Of a DNA stretch of 64,000 nt, positions 31,762-46,700 are shown piece after piece. The stretch comes from Wuchereria bancrofti (lineage: Eukaryota; Nematoda; Chromadorea; Rhabditida; Onchocercidae), in assembly GCA_005281725.1 (NCBI GenBank), contig SSBO01000001.1, positions 438,956 to 502,955 of the forward strand, written 5' to 3'. The notes below the pieces were generated by a model, which saw only the letters and a program-made list of their open reading frames with translations, did no database searches and was not told where the DNA came from. The translations under genes and the position numbers were made by a program. Positions within the stretch are counted from its first letter, which is position 1. Every line of letters begins with the position of its first letter.

Positions 31762-34700
31762 TTAAACATTATAGAATGGTGATGCCGCGGATGTTTGTAA
31801 TTCAATTTGTGAAATTTTATAGCGTACACCTTTAAGCCATTGCTGTAATGGTTCAAAATTTAACGATGGTTGATTTTCACAGCAATCTAATTTTAATCGT
31901 AATTTATTGGGAATTTGAGCATGATAAGCGGTTAGAATTGGTTGCCACATAGCACCTAATTGACCAAGTACAGCTGAACTACACTGTCGCAAAGCTTGTA
32001 TTGTATTTAGAAAATGTAAATTGACCATATCTGCTAACTGAAATTATTTGTTATATGATAATTGAATAAGTTAAAAGGTTAATTAATTGTTTATTTCAAA
32101 TGTTTATGATAAGAAAATGTATTATCTAATTCATATTATCATTTCTAGCACTTTTTTTCTTTTAACATTTAATATTTGAAAGATAATAATTTGTTATCTT
32201 ATGCTATGCTTATCAAAGAGATTAATATTATATGAATTTTGAAATTAATTTAAATGAACATACCACTTTTGAATGTGATAAAAGCTGTAGAATAGCTGGT
32301 GTTACTCGAGCCCAAAAGTCCAAAATATTAGCTAATGAAGAGATTTGTGGCTCATCTGATGTTAGTGCAGCTCGTTCACAATAAACAGTCCATAGTTGAC
32401 ATAAATGAAAAGCATGAAAAAGTGCTGACATATGAACAACTGATTCCTAAATTTTAATTTTCTTTCAAATAATTTCAAATAACAAAACAAAATTTAAATT
32501 ATAATTTTAATATAAATTAATAAAAATTCATTCAATAAATAAACATATAAGATTAAAATCATTGGCTTTTTTCCTTTTGGTAATTTTAAAATAAAATTAA
32601 ATGTTAAAAAATAGAAGAAATGAAAAAAAAGAAAAAAAAAACCTTTGATTGATCAGCAAAACCAGCAAGTACAAAATGAATATAATCAGCCATATATTGT
32701 GAGCAACTAATTGGTATCGGTAAACATGGTTGATTAGCTTGAAGTGCTCCAACTAATAACCATGAAAGTAAACGTACGTTTGTTACAGCGTCAGCAAATG
32801 CATTTGGCGTAGATTGCGTCACAGATGGCGGTGATACTAACCATGGCAGATAACGATTCTACAACATATATTTCCTTTTTCAATAATATATTTTATATAT
32901 GTGATCAAGAATTAATTAATTAATTAATTATTTCGATCATAGAATCCCAATAGTTTATTATGATGTAATCAAGAAAGTAAATAATAGATTATAATAAAAT
33001 CGATGAAAGAAAAAAATGTTTGAATGAAAAATGAAAAAAAAAAAAGGGTTGATAGAGTAGAAATTAATTGAAAAAGTTTTAAGTGAAATATTTGATAGAG
33101 TATAAATTAATTGAAAAAGTTTTAAATGATATGTTTGATTGAAGTATTAAGAATGAAAAAAAAAAAGGAATAATAGATCTGAAATAATTCAAGGAAAATA
33201 AATTTAAAAAAAAGATAAAGATTTAGAAAATTTTTACAAATATTTTTTAAATCGAATTTATCATATCATATTTTTATGAAGAAAAAAAAATCAACTTTAA
33301 TTAGTTAATAGTCTTTTTATTCAAATGATAATTCTTTCGTAATCTTATCAGTGTTTTTTAACAAATGATAATAGTATTTACCACAGTTCGAGAATCACGT
33401 ACACCTGATCGACTCATTTCAACACCAACAATTTGTGCTACTGATGATTTGATATCACCACCAATACTATCAGAATTGGTAATTCTCTAGAACAAATTCC
33501 CCTTCAATTTAAAATTGAAATAATTTCAAAAAATTGAAATTGATTTAAAAGAATTCTAGTAAAGAAAAAAATAATGAAAAAAACCAAAAAATTTAAAAAA
33601 AGAAACTATTTTATGGTATATGGTAACAAATTATATAAAAATTTTATTTAAAATGTATATAAAATATTTACCTTAATTTCAGTTAATACATGTAAATCTG
33701 ATATAAAATCAATAAAATCAAAGATATATGGTCGAACAGCATCACAAGCTGCTGTATTATACTGAAAATTTATTTTTGATTAATAACAATAACAAATAAT
33801 TTATTCAAACCAAAATTAATTGTCAGAAAAATTTCAAAAATTTCATCTATCAAGATATGATTTATTAATCTTTACAAAACAAATCTACACAGCGAGAAGT
33901 AGTAGCAGTTAAAAAAAATGAAACATTTTAATTAAATAATTAATTAATATATATTTATATCTATTTATTAAGTAGAATATGAGAAAATCTAATGGATAAC
34001 CAAAATAAAAAATTTTATTTTATAAAGTTTATTAAATCTGCTAAATATTTTACTTGAAGATATCTGAAAAAAATCCTTTTTTTAAAAAAAAATATGTATA
34101 ATCTTTACAATTAGATAATAGATAATACAATTGGATAATAATCAAGTATTAAATAAAAACATTAGACAATAACAATTAATAATTAGTAATAATTAAATAG
34201 TAATATAGTACCAATAATTAGTAATAATAATCAAATAATAATAATAGAGTAAAATAAATAATATAGTAATAATTAAATAATACAAATAATTTTTACCTGA
34301 TCATCAATAATTTCCTCTGGAACATTTTCACCAGCATCTTGTAATATTAAATCTAATACAACCATATAATTATGCTCATTCATATCACATTTAAATTTTA
34401 ATGCTTGTACAAGCTCTGAGACAATTGCTTTTGTTAAGAATTGCTTATCACGATCCTGAAAAAACATATGAATAAATTAACATTCAATGATAGTATTATT
34501 ACTATTAAATTAATTAAGCCAAATTAATTAATTGAAAAAAAAATATTTAAAATAATTAATTTGAGAAGAAAAAAATTATGTAAATTTTACCCTTAATAAA
34601 GCACGATTACATGCCGTACAAACAGCCAAAAGATCTAATAAATCAACTTTACATTCATGTAATACTTCTGTAAGCCATTTCGAAAATCCTTCTACTAGCA

Positions 34701-37700
34701 ATATTGAATTCTGTAATAATTTAAATTATGAATTTAATGAATTCTTTCAAATTATATATTTATTTTAATTTCCTTAATTAATTAATCGAAAAAAAAAAGC
34801 TTTTTTCCAATAGTACTAAAATAAAGAAAAAAGTGAAAAAATTTGAACCTTAAATGTGGAAAAGTTATGTACACGTAAAACAGCTACCATTACACCGATA
34901 CAATTTTTTAATTCAGTACGAATTGGATTTCTATCAGTTTGCGTTTGAATCTACAAATTTAATGTTTCAGGAAGATTTTTAAATTAATTAAAAAAAGCAA
35001 AAATTTAGAAAAGTATTTATAAGAGAAATAAAATAACTAATTGACATTTAATGGTATGAATGTTTACATTATATTAGTTAATTACTGTAAAAAGCTTAAA
35101 CTAAAATGATTAAAATTGATCAAAATTTTTAATTATTTTTTCTTTTACATTAAAAGATCAAAAGAAATGAGTGTAAAATAAAATATTAAAATAGAATGAA
35201 AGTGAATAAAAGTGAAATGAGAACAGAGTTAATATTATTAGTCATTTAAAATGGAGAATTTTTGTGTAAGAAAATGAAAATACTTACCTTGGAGAGATAC
35301 TGACGGAAGAATGAATCGAGTAAATTAGTAACAATACTCCAATGCGAGAAATATGCATCAGGCGATACGTATTCCACGTACGTTGACAAATTAAACAAAA
35401 TTCGAGACAATCGATTAGGCCAATCTTCTAGGATATCCTAAAATAATTTCCTTTAATTTTATTCATTCTTATATTTTATTACTATTATTTATTTATTATT
35501 ATTATTTTTGTTATTATCGTATCATATTATATTATTTAAATAATTTAGTTGTTGTTCTGAAATTTTACTTCGTTAATTCAAATTTTACCAATTAACTAAC
35601 TTCAAGCAAATATTGAATAACAGAAACTGGATTTAATTCAGGAAAATCAGTTAAAGCAAATGATATTGTAGACCAAAATTGATTGACTCGTTCAATATTT
35701 GTATCAAATAATTGCAAAAATATTCCGCTTGATGACAGCTGAAATTTTATATTAATTAATTAATTATTTCATGTTAATTAATTAATTGCATAATCAAAAT
35801 AGTTATACATTTTTTTCATACAAACTAATGCAATTAATAAAATTCTAGACAGAAAAAGAAAACTTTTTGAGAAAAAAATGATGAAAATATTTGAAATTAT
35901 AGGAAAAATTATAAAAAAAAAAAATTTCTTATTGGCATAAAATGCAAACTTGATGTAATAAAATACGAATTAATTGTTTTGCAACACTTCGACAATTTCC
36001 AGCAACAAACATTAATGTGTCATGCCATGGATACAATGGTCTTTCAATTAATCTAAATATTATTTTATAATTATTACAATCTCTATCATAAATTCTTGAT
36101 AGTAACTTTATGTAATTTTTTTTTTTAACCTAAATATTATTAATCTAAATATTATTTTGTAGTTATTACATAATTTTTTTTTTTAAAAAGAAAACTTTTC
36201 ATTATATAATATTTTACTTTATTTATATAATATTTAACTTTATACAATACGATATAACTTTATACGACATTTTTATATTTATATTATTAATAAAAAATTT
36301 AGAACAGAAAAACACTTAACTTTATATGATACTTTTATATAATACAAATGAATGAATTAAGAAAAAAAAAAGATACTTTTATATAATATTTAATTTTATA
36401 TAATACTTTTATATGTATATATAAACTTTTTTTTTAAATTTTTTAAATTCATTTTTCTTTTCTAATTATTATTATTTAACCTGGTGACAGTATTAATAAT
36501 ACGAAAGAGAATTGGAGCTGCCATCGCTGGTTCTCGATGAACAAATGTTTCTAAAGCAATCATACACAGTGATAAGGTTTCTTCATCAAAATTTCCTAAT
36601 AATTCATTGCAATAACCGCATCGATACGTACGTCTATCCATGATTACATTATTTGTTGCTATAAATAATAATATACGTTTGTTTAATATTTACGTAAATA
36701 TAACTTACGTCTATTCATGATTACATTATTTGTTGCTATAAATAATAATATACGTTTGTTTAATATTTACGTAAATATAACGTACGTCTATTCATCATTA
36801 CATTATTTGTTGCTATAAATAATAATATACATTTGCCTTATATTTACGTTATTTGTTGCAATAAATATAACGCACGTCTATTTATTTATCATTTCTATTT
36901 AATTCTTACTAATAATTAAAAAAAAAATTATTCATGATAAATTATTTTTAAATTAATTAACATTATAATATACACATCTATGCATATAAATTATTGTAAA
37001 GAAACTTTTTCGAAAACGACGTTTTGTACAATCCATTTGCTTCTTTTTGCCATTCTCAATACCTTCTTCTTCAATTGCTTCTAATTTTCCTTCATTTACC
37101 TAAAATAAATAACACTGTCATTATATTTCATACATATATAATTAATCACAATTTAAAAAAAATTGAAAATTAACTGAAAATTTAATGGTAAAATAAAATT
37201 TTGATATTATGTAATTTGAAGAAAAATTTTTTATTTCAATTATTAATGATCGAATAATTTGTAAATAATAATATAAGAAAATTTACAATAAAATAATTTT
37301 AATTTCTTCCTCAAAAATTCTTTTGCATTTTAAATTACAAAGTTGAATTAAAATTATTCAAATTCATTCTCTTTCATTTTAATACATAAAGTCTTTTTTT
37401 TTTTCATATTATTATGATTTTTATAAATATTCCTAATCATATAACTTACATCAATAACAGAATTAGTTTGTGGACATAGAACAGTAAGTGTTTCAGGTCG
37501 ATGTAACTTATCAGTACCACAATCATTTTCTAATTCTTCTTCATCAGAACTTGATAATGGATCCATTTCAATTTTTATTGGTTGTGCTTTCATATTACAA
37601 ATATGAACCTTTAAAAAAAAACAAAAATTAAAAAATTAAAAATTCAGCAAAATTAAAATTATAAAAAATATTGAACAAAAAATTCACTGAACAAAACAAA

Positions 37701-40700
37701 AAAAGAACAAAAAGAAAGAAAAAAAGAAGTGACACCGGCAAAAGTTTTTTCTTTTAAAATTAAGAAAAAATAGAAACTGAACTAATGAATCAGAAATTAA
37801 ATAATAAAATAAAGAGTGTAACATACAGAATTGATTGATTACCTCAGTTTCAAGAGTGCAAATAATTATTGAAATAAGTTTTTGTAAATATTCGCTAAGT
37901 GGTGGCGCATCATATCGATACTATAAATGTTTCATATCAGTGTAGAAAATAGATAAAATCATAATCAAAATGATATTAAATTAAGAAAAAATTATTTTTT
38001 GAAAAAGCATGAAACAAATTAAATTAAAAGCTTGAAATAGTCAATAAAAGATTAATTAATTAATAAGCTAATTAATTAGGAGTAAAATAACAGACTAAAG
38101 CAAAACAACATACCACATTCAATATTCTCGAGAATAACGAAGTTAAATTACAAATATTTTTATATTAAACACATGAAAACCTGTATATGCCTAATTTGAA
38201 TATTTTTCCTTCATTTTCACGTAAGTAACGTGAAAAAGAGCATATTATTTAGGCCAAAAGTTTTTTTTTTCGCTTCATTTTCAACTTTTCCAAACGATTA
38301 TAACATAAATTTCATTACTTCATTACTATATAAACAAATTATGGTTAATTTAAATATTTGAAAAAAAAATTTTTTTTTAATTTCAAAAAAAAACCTTATA
38401 AAGGATAACAATAACTGCATTGAGCCAAAAATGCCTAGCATTATTATCCAATAATGTAAGTGAATATTCGACCAATGGTTGATCACTGGCCAATTTCTGA
38501 GGCGATGGCAAATGTAGCAGAAGTTGTACACCAAGCATTAAAATCTATAATATATTATTTAAATTAAATTTTGTAAAAATTTAATTTTTACTCTTATTAA
38601 TCCCAAACAATACTGTAGTCTTACTTTTAGTCTATAAAGTATAGTATTTCAGCCTATAAAGATAATAATACTAATTCTCGAATAGACCAAAATGGTTATT
38701 TTTTTGCATAAAATATGATAATAGCTAAAAGATAATACTATCATTTATTGATAAGATAGCATTGAAATAGCAATGAGATACTTTTGACTTTAAACTAATA
38801 TACAAATATTAAAAAAAAATTTAGTATAAAAATTTGATTAAGTATTTTTAACTTTAAATTTAGTATAGAAAGAATTATTTTATTAAGTATTTTTAACTAA
38901 TTAATCATTTTACCTGATTACCCACTACCAAATTGCAATCCAAAATTTCCGGTAAACCACTTAAAAAGCTATTACATACCGCTGATTTGCTGAAATATTT
39001 TAACATTTTTTTTTTAGCTTAAATATAAAATCGTATTTCTTTTTTCTTTCATATTTTTAACTTAATTATTGCAAATAATTTAAGTCCATTACAAAAGATA
39101 TCTTTTAGTCTTTTAGCTTATTTTATATAATTAATTAAAAAATGTGGCAAATAATTAAGTTAAAATATATATAATAATTATTATTATGATTTAAAATTAT
39201 GTTTAAATATTTGAACTAACCGTAATATTTTTGGTGGTATGGTAAAGCATTTCTCAGAATTACTGTAACCAATGAGAGCATTAAAATGTCGAAATAATAA
39301 ACTTTGTTTTTTAGCATTTACTTTTTCATCGCCACTTTTATTTTTACAAAGAAATGATACAAATAGGGAAACGGTCAAATAAACAATGTATCGTTCCGGA
39401 TTATCAATATCAACAACTCGATTCATTAGTAAACACATATTACTCTCCTCATCTGTAAATTCTCGTAGACGTGAAAATGCTCCTGAAAATTAATTACATT
39501 TGAAATTAGTTATTTGAAAAGTTAAAAAAAATTTTGTTGAAATTTTTTTATGATTCAAATTTATATTAGCTCATATATTGAAAGAATAATAATAATTTTC
39601 ATTACTTATAAATTAGCAAATAATTAATTATGTTAATTTCATCCTACCAATGTTATTACAATTTTACAAACAATTTATCATGATAATATTGCAGAAAAAA
39701 AGAAAGAGTAGAAATAATGATAAAATTCATTGAAAATTTTAGAAAATAAATTCAAATTTAAATCTAGCAATTAGAAAATGAGTTCAGATTTAAATTTGGA
39801 AAATGAGTTCAAATTCAGTACCTAAAATAATTTTTTACAGTTTTTTTGGTTTATAATTTCTACAATTCATAAATTTTTATAGAATAAAACTAACCACTAT
39901 TAGAGGATGTATTATGCAACGATTCTTTCATTTCTTGCGCTGAAAAAGAATTTAATATATAAATAAAATTTATTATTACAAATATGAGGGAGAAAAAAAA
40001 AACATTTAATTTATGCAAAAAGGGATAATTCTAATTTAATTATTTCTTCTACATGTCGCAGGATAATATGATATTGTGCATTTGATTAATGAACGATTAC
40101 AAAGTGATAAGTTTAAATTCGCTGATAAGCTTAATTGTGAAAAAATGCAAAAAAAAAAACAAAAAATAATATCATAATATGTTAATTAAAAACATTAGAA
40201 ACTATCACAAAAATTTCAACAATTAATTATTATTAAAAGAAAATGAATTATTACAAATTTTTTTCTTCAGCTAAATTATTTCATGCTTATAAAATACATA
40301 AAAAAAACAACAATATGATAATTAGAATGGAAATATTCAAGTGAAAATAAATGGGATGAAATTAGAAATTAAACTAATTAATTAAATACAAGTATGCTAA
40401 TTGTGATAATTAATTTTTAATAGTTTTAATTTAATTTCAACAAAATTTCAATGATAGGTTAGTTAATATTAGGGATGAAATAGTGCAATGGATGAATGAT
40501 GATGGCATGGATAAATGTGCAACATTCACAACTATACAGTGCATAAAAGATATGATAATGACAGTGATAATAATAGTGATAATGATGATATCGATGATAT
40601 TTGTTGATTACATACAATTGGTTGTTGATCGAGCCAAAACATTTGTAAATGATTGTAGATGCTTGGATAATTTCCAGGTAGAAATAACTTTAACGATTGT

Positions 40701-43700
40701 AACCAAATGACGAATCTTCTTTCTGCCACTGATTAACGCATTTGTACGTCTTTTCATTTCATCATATTTCAATTCAGCAGTAATTTTCCCTTTAGTTAAT
40801 TAATTAACTATTTAACTAATTAACTTACATTTTTTTTTTAAAATTCCTATTTCAATAAACTAAACTTTTATAATACAACATAAGTTAGCTTATTGCTATA
40901 AGCTAATTATAATTAATTAAGAATTACTACATTCATTATGATTATAAATAAATCCTTGTAATATATTTCAAATCTATTTCAATACTGTAAAAATAATGAA
41001 ATTTAGAATTAATTAGTAGATTGCACATATTATAAAGCTTTGATTATTTATTCTAAATGATAAAAATGATAGATACATTAATTGACAATGAAAGGGAATG
41101 ATATTATAATTGATCGAATTGAAATCAAAGAATTGAAATCAAAGAAATGAAATCAATATTGAATAGCTTAGAGTTAGTTTTACTAATAAGTACAGCAAAA
41201 ATGCAAAGATAGCTAATTATTTGGTAATTTTTAAAAATTATAATTTTAAGTGAAGAATATTCATCTAATCATTCTTCACTTCCTAAATAACTAATTCATA
41301 TGATATTTAGAAATTATCATATGATAAAAAAACAAACAGAAATACAATATAAAATTTAGAAGTTTAATTTGTTTTTTTTCTTTGTTTTGTTCACAATTTT
41401 TATTTCTATTTCATGTGAAATTTAAATATTATTTAAAGGAAAAAGAAGGAAGAAAATAGTTATAAATGAATTAATAAGAAATTATTTACTTCAATTCAAT
41501 TATTCGTAAATTCACTTTTATTTTTAAAATATTGTATGAAATTTTAAATAACATACATGACGAAGGTCGAAATATTGCAGTACTAAGTTGATGACACATT
41601 GAATTATTTTGTAAAGTTCGAACAATTGATCGAGCATTACAACTATTCTCGATAATTTGACGAGCACGTGTTAATTTTCGTTGATATAATTCACTCAGTG
41701 GATCCGAATGAGTTAGATCTAAATTTTAATTTAATTTCAACTCTTTTTAAAAAAAATCAATTTTTAATTTCCACTCAAATTTCAATAATATTTTATGTTT
41801 TTTAAATTCAATTACTGTAAATTTAAAATATTACACAATGTATATTATTGGAAATGAAAAATAAGGTTACTGAATAAATAATACGTTATTTTATTTGCTA
41901 AATCTACAAATAGTAAAAGAAAAGAAGAAATAATAAATAATTTTATGAATGAATTAATTAAAGACTTAATTAAAATAATTTTATGATTAATTACAAATGA
42001 AAACTAATAACTTAAACAAATTGAAAGTAATGCAATTCTTATTTAAATTATCTGATGATATGAAAATATCAATGATAATCATCAAATATTTCCTTATCAA
42101 ATAAAACTTAAAAAAAAAAAATAATCAATAAAAATATAATGAAATAAAAAAAAGAGTTTAGAGTTAAGTTAGTTCAGAGTTAAGCACAATATCTAGAGTT
42201 AAGTTAGTTCACAGTTAAGTTTAGTAAGTTTAGAGTTAAGTACAGTGTTTAAAATTTAAGATTAAGTTTAGAGTTAGGGTTAATAAATACACTTAGCACA
42301 AGTGCGCAAATGTATCAGAATAAAATAAATGAGAAATGAACCATGAACAAAATTAGATTCGCCATTCTTTGCAAGAAGTTGACTCTCAATTGCAAGTCCT
42401 TCAAATCGTTGAATGAAAAATTCCCAGGTGAGAATTTCTACATTCGGAACAATTGATGTAAGTTGTTGAATTCGAGTGATAATTAATGCTCGATCAACAA
42501 TTGAACTATCAAATTGTGATTCCAAACAAAGACACATCAACTATAAAACATAATATATTTTGTTGTTAAAATTTTAAAATTGAAATTCACTAGTATTTGC
42601 TAAAATTTAAACTTTAAATTTACTATCACTTTTTCTTTCATTTGTAATTTCAAAATTGAACAAATTAACAAATCATTCAACGATTTGTATGATTAAATAA
42701 GAAATTCTCAACAAAATTTAACTTTAATTTATTAAATTAACAAGAAATAAATGCAAAAGAAATAAATAAATCAAAAAAAAAAAACTTTTCTTTGACTTAA
42801 CACAAAAAAATACTTATTTAAAGATTAAAAATAATAATTAATACAATAAGCATTAATAATTTTAACATTATAAAGATTGAAAGAAATATTTGTTAAAATT
42901 TCTTTCTTCCTTTACAAATAACAAATATATCTAATTAATTTTATATTTCTAATCAATAAACAATAATACTCTATTAATCTATACTAATTAATTAGCTAAT
43001 TAACTAATTGTAATTTTTGAAACCTTTAAAGAAGCCGAAGGCATATGTTGAATGGATAATAATGCTTGTTGAGCAACAGCTATATTTGGATCATCAATTG
43101 ATGCAATTAAATGTGTAATACAGCAACTTAAACTCGTTTGAATTACCTTATTTGTATTAACAGGTAAAGCATTTGCTAATTGAAGAAGTACAGTTGTTCG
43201 TTCCACTACAAAGAAAAAAAAAATATATCATTAATTATTATAATATATTTTTTCTTATTAATTAGATATTAATAAAAAAAAAAAAAAAGATTTGATAGCA
43301 TCAAAGAATATTCATTAAATGCAACTAATCTTTCCTTTTTCCTTTTTTTTTTGAAATTAGAAAAATTAATACAATTAATAAAAAATTACAACAATTAATG
43401 TAAATATTTATTGAGGATGAAAAAAAATTTTTTAAAAAACAAAAATTAAAAATGTAAAAAGAAAGTAACTAATAATTAAACTGCTTCATTAAGTTATAGT
43501 ATATAATTTTTACAATTACAAAAATTGTTCCTTCTTTTTTTCTTTCTCTCTCTCGTTCTTTATTTATTTCGTTAAAAATAAACGAATTAAAATTGACTAG
43601 GAAAGTTTTAATTGTAATTAATTTACCAGCTGAAAAACGTTCCTCCCATTTTTGACTGATAAATTGTGTATTAACCACTTTCCAAAACATTTCTTCACCA

Positions 43701-46700
43701 CTTGGTAATGTTATACAATGCATAATTAATGGAATTACTAATTCAGCTAACTAAAATTCATTCATTTATTATTACTAAAAATTTAAATGAAAAATTTAAA
43801 AAAAATTCAAGTTCTAAAAATTTAATTTTTTATATGAAATAATTACATTTATTGTGTGCGTGTGTAAATTCAACTAACTATTTCCATTTTTTTATTCTTA
43901 TGTCACATATAAAAATATTTCAATAACTTCATCTAATTTTATTAGTTGAATTTAAAAATATACTAACAAATTTAACAAGTTTAATTTAAAAAATAAAATT
44001 AACAAAAAAATAAATAAATTTAAAAAAAATTTTTTTATTTCTTTTCCTTTTTTTTTCTTTTTTTTTAAAATTATTCATATACCTGTGAACGATCTGAACG
44101 AAGTAATGTCCATAATTTTGATATGAGTAAATTTTCTTGTGCCCAAATTAAATAGCCTCGATGTTCACGACGAGCATTTAATAATGATTCACAATGAAGA
44201 CATAAAAATTTCACTGTTGTAAGCATATAGTAATGAGCATCTGCTTCATGTTCCATTTCCAAATTCTATAAAATAAATTGTTACATTTCAAATTTTAAAA
44301 TAAATTTCAAAATGCATCATTTTATTATTTATTTTTATTATCATTTATTAGCCATTTATATTTATCATTCTTATTATTTGCTTTAAACTATATCATTTGT
44401 ACTATCATTCGTTATCACCTGTCATTTACACTATCATTTTATTGTCATCTATCATTTGTAGCTATTACAGTATAAATAAAATTGAAATAATTAAAAAAGT
44501 AATCAGCTGCATAATAAACCTGCTAAAATTAAACAAAAAAAAAACATAAAATATTATCGTTATCACTTATCATTTTTGCTATCATTAGTTTTTATCATTT
44601 ATCATTTATACTGTAATTTATTATAATAATATGACATTATCTGTTAATACAATTAGTTATTATTAGTGTTTGTAAACTAAAAATGAATTAATTTATAGAA
44701 ACCATGAAAAAGTTTTTTCTTTTTTTCTTTTTTATTTTGAAAGAACAAATTAAATGAATGACAATTTTTTTTTGTGTATTTATTCATTAATTTTGAAAAA
44801 CATTTTTAATGCTAAACATTTTCCACTTTTCAAATTTTAATTTTAACCGTTAAAATAGAATGAATAAGGCAAAGTTGAGATGGTAAATCAGAAAGCGCAA
44901 AGCGGAAACGTCCAACTGAAGTATTCCAAAATTTTGTTGTTTCTTTTTCCACTGTATCTTCCACTGGTATTCCTTTAATATCATCTACTAATGATGCTGT
45001 TATAATATGACATATTTCACGTCCTACGTCTGTTTCCGTCAATGTTGTTGCTTGTGCCACAGCTGTTTCTACCTAATAAAAATAATAAACAATTATTTTA
45101 TGACTAATTAAAATATGTATATTATCATTATTTAATCATTTAACAAGCAATAATAATAATAGTAATAATAATAATAACAATAATAATAATAATTCAGTGT
45201 TTTAAAAAAAAAAAAACTTAAAGTGAAATATTTTTTTCATAAAACTCTAGCAAATAATATGGCAATATACAAGATAAATAAAATCATTAAATAGAAAATA
45301 AAATACGCAAATGTAGAAAACATGTGATTCGATTATTTATTGTTTTATTTCTAAAAAATAATGTAATGAATGAATGATTGAATTACTAAAGCACAAACGG
45401 AACAATTTGATTACTTTTAAAATTTAACCCATTTGTCAAAAAGATAACAGAAGAGAAGTGGAAAAAGTGATAAAGTATTAAATTTAATAAAATAGTTTGT
45501 AAATAATTTAATAAAATACCTCCTCACTAGGTAATAGACCAACAAATTCAATGCTTGTTTCATGAATAGTAGCCGTTTGAAATTGAAGTTCAGCCGTATG
45601 TGTTGTTGCTGATCGTTGAATAAATGATAATGATGATGATCGTGATAAGGTATTTGATAATGGTGCAATCATTGATGAATTAGATTTATCAACTGGTGAT
45701 TGTTTTGGTGATACATTGGTAATTTGTGTTTTCCAATCAATTGCTGGCTAAAAAATTGAAATAATATTAGCAGTGGAAAAAAAAAGGAAGAATTTTTTTT
45801 TTTTTTAAATGTAACCTTTAAATAATTATATTAAAAATGAAATATTTATTATTTAAAAATATTAATATATTACCTCATCATTATTAACTGATATACAAAG
45901 TTGCTCTTTCGGTGATAATCGTTCCATAATTTTAGCAACAGTTTGATAAACAAATACAGATTGTTGGCATGCTGAACAATCAAGAAATTCATCTAATTCT
46001 GGATTATCACAGTTATGTTTACAATGCGCAAATGGTTTTTGCAATATTATTGCGCAGGTGGAAAAGATTAATTCAGAAATTAGATTCACTTCATGATGCA
46101 ATTGATCGTTTAAAGATATCTGCAACAATTAATATAGTAAATATGGGAATGAAATTTAAATTAATCATTCAATTTAATTTCTAAGTTAATTAAATAAAAA
46201 TTGGAATTAGGAAAAAAAACGAAAACTAAAAAATTGCTAATATTACTAGTATTAGTACTAAATAAATTTAAAAAAGAGAAAAAAATGCATGCAATAATTA
46301 AAAATGTTAGTATTTCAAGTAAGATTTGATAATAATTCGTCTGAATTGAAAAAAATTTTATTTTTTAATGAATTGAAAAAAATCAATTCCAACACTATCA
46401 TAATTCACTCATTATCACAATTCAGCCATTATCATCATCATCGTCACATCATCGTCTCGTTATCAATGTTATCACTTATCATTATCATCATCACCATTAT
46501 CGTCATCATATTATTATTTGTTATTATTACTGTTATTATTATTTATTATTATTATATTATTGTTTATTATTATATTATTATTACTATTATTATTATCAAT
46601 GTCACACGATTAAATAATTTTAATTTATCAATTAAATAGTATTAATAAATTTATTTATTTGATATTTCTATCAAAAAATACCTGTTGAGAGATGATATCA

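Larger units (their letters stand above)
36631..36850 (-). repeat. 77-bp tandem duplication spanning a splice acceptor of unc-79
   Basis: CGTCTATYCATGATTACATT recurs at 36631, 36708 and 36785, exactly 77 bp apart, followed by a shorter decayed copy. The first unit is inside exon 36481-36658 and includes its 3' splice site, so the two further units in the intron each carry a copied acceptor and the first codons of that exon. Confidence 0.92.
31762..41718 (-). other. unc-79: Exon map of unc-79, exons 24-44
   Basis: In transcript order, low-high: 41557-41718, 40616-40789, 39895-39939, 39221-39482, 38914-38989, 38395-38544, 37843-37920, 37450-37608, 37006-37099, 36481-36658, 35950-36052, 35601-35738, 35288-35437, 34849-34950, 34591-34710, 34297-34455, 33672-33761, 33382-33486, 32643-32858, 32264-32446, 31762-32037 (stop 31762-31764). 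Exon 40616-40789 is 174 nt, so the frame survives with or without it; it could be a cassette exon. Exon 39895-39939 (45 nt) is also frame-neutral. Confidence 0.82.
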
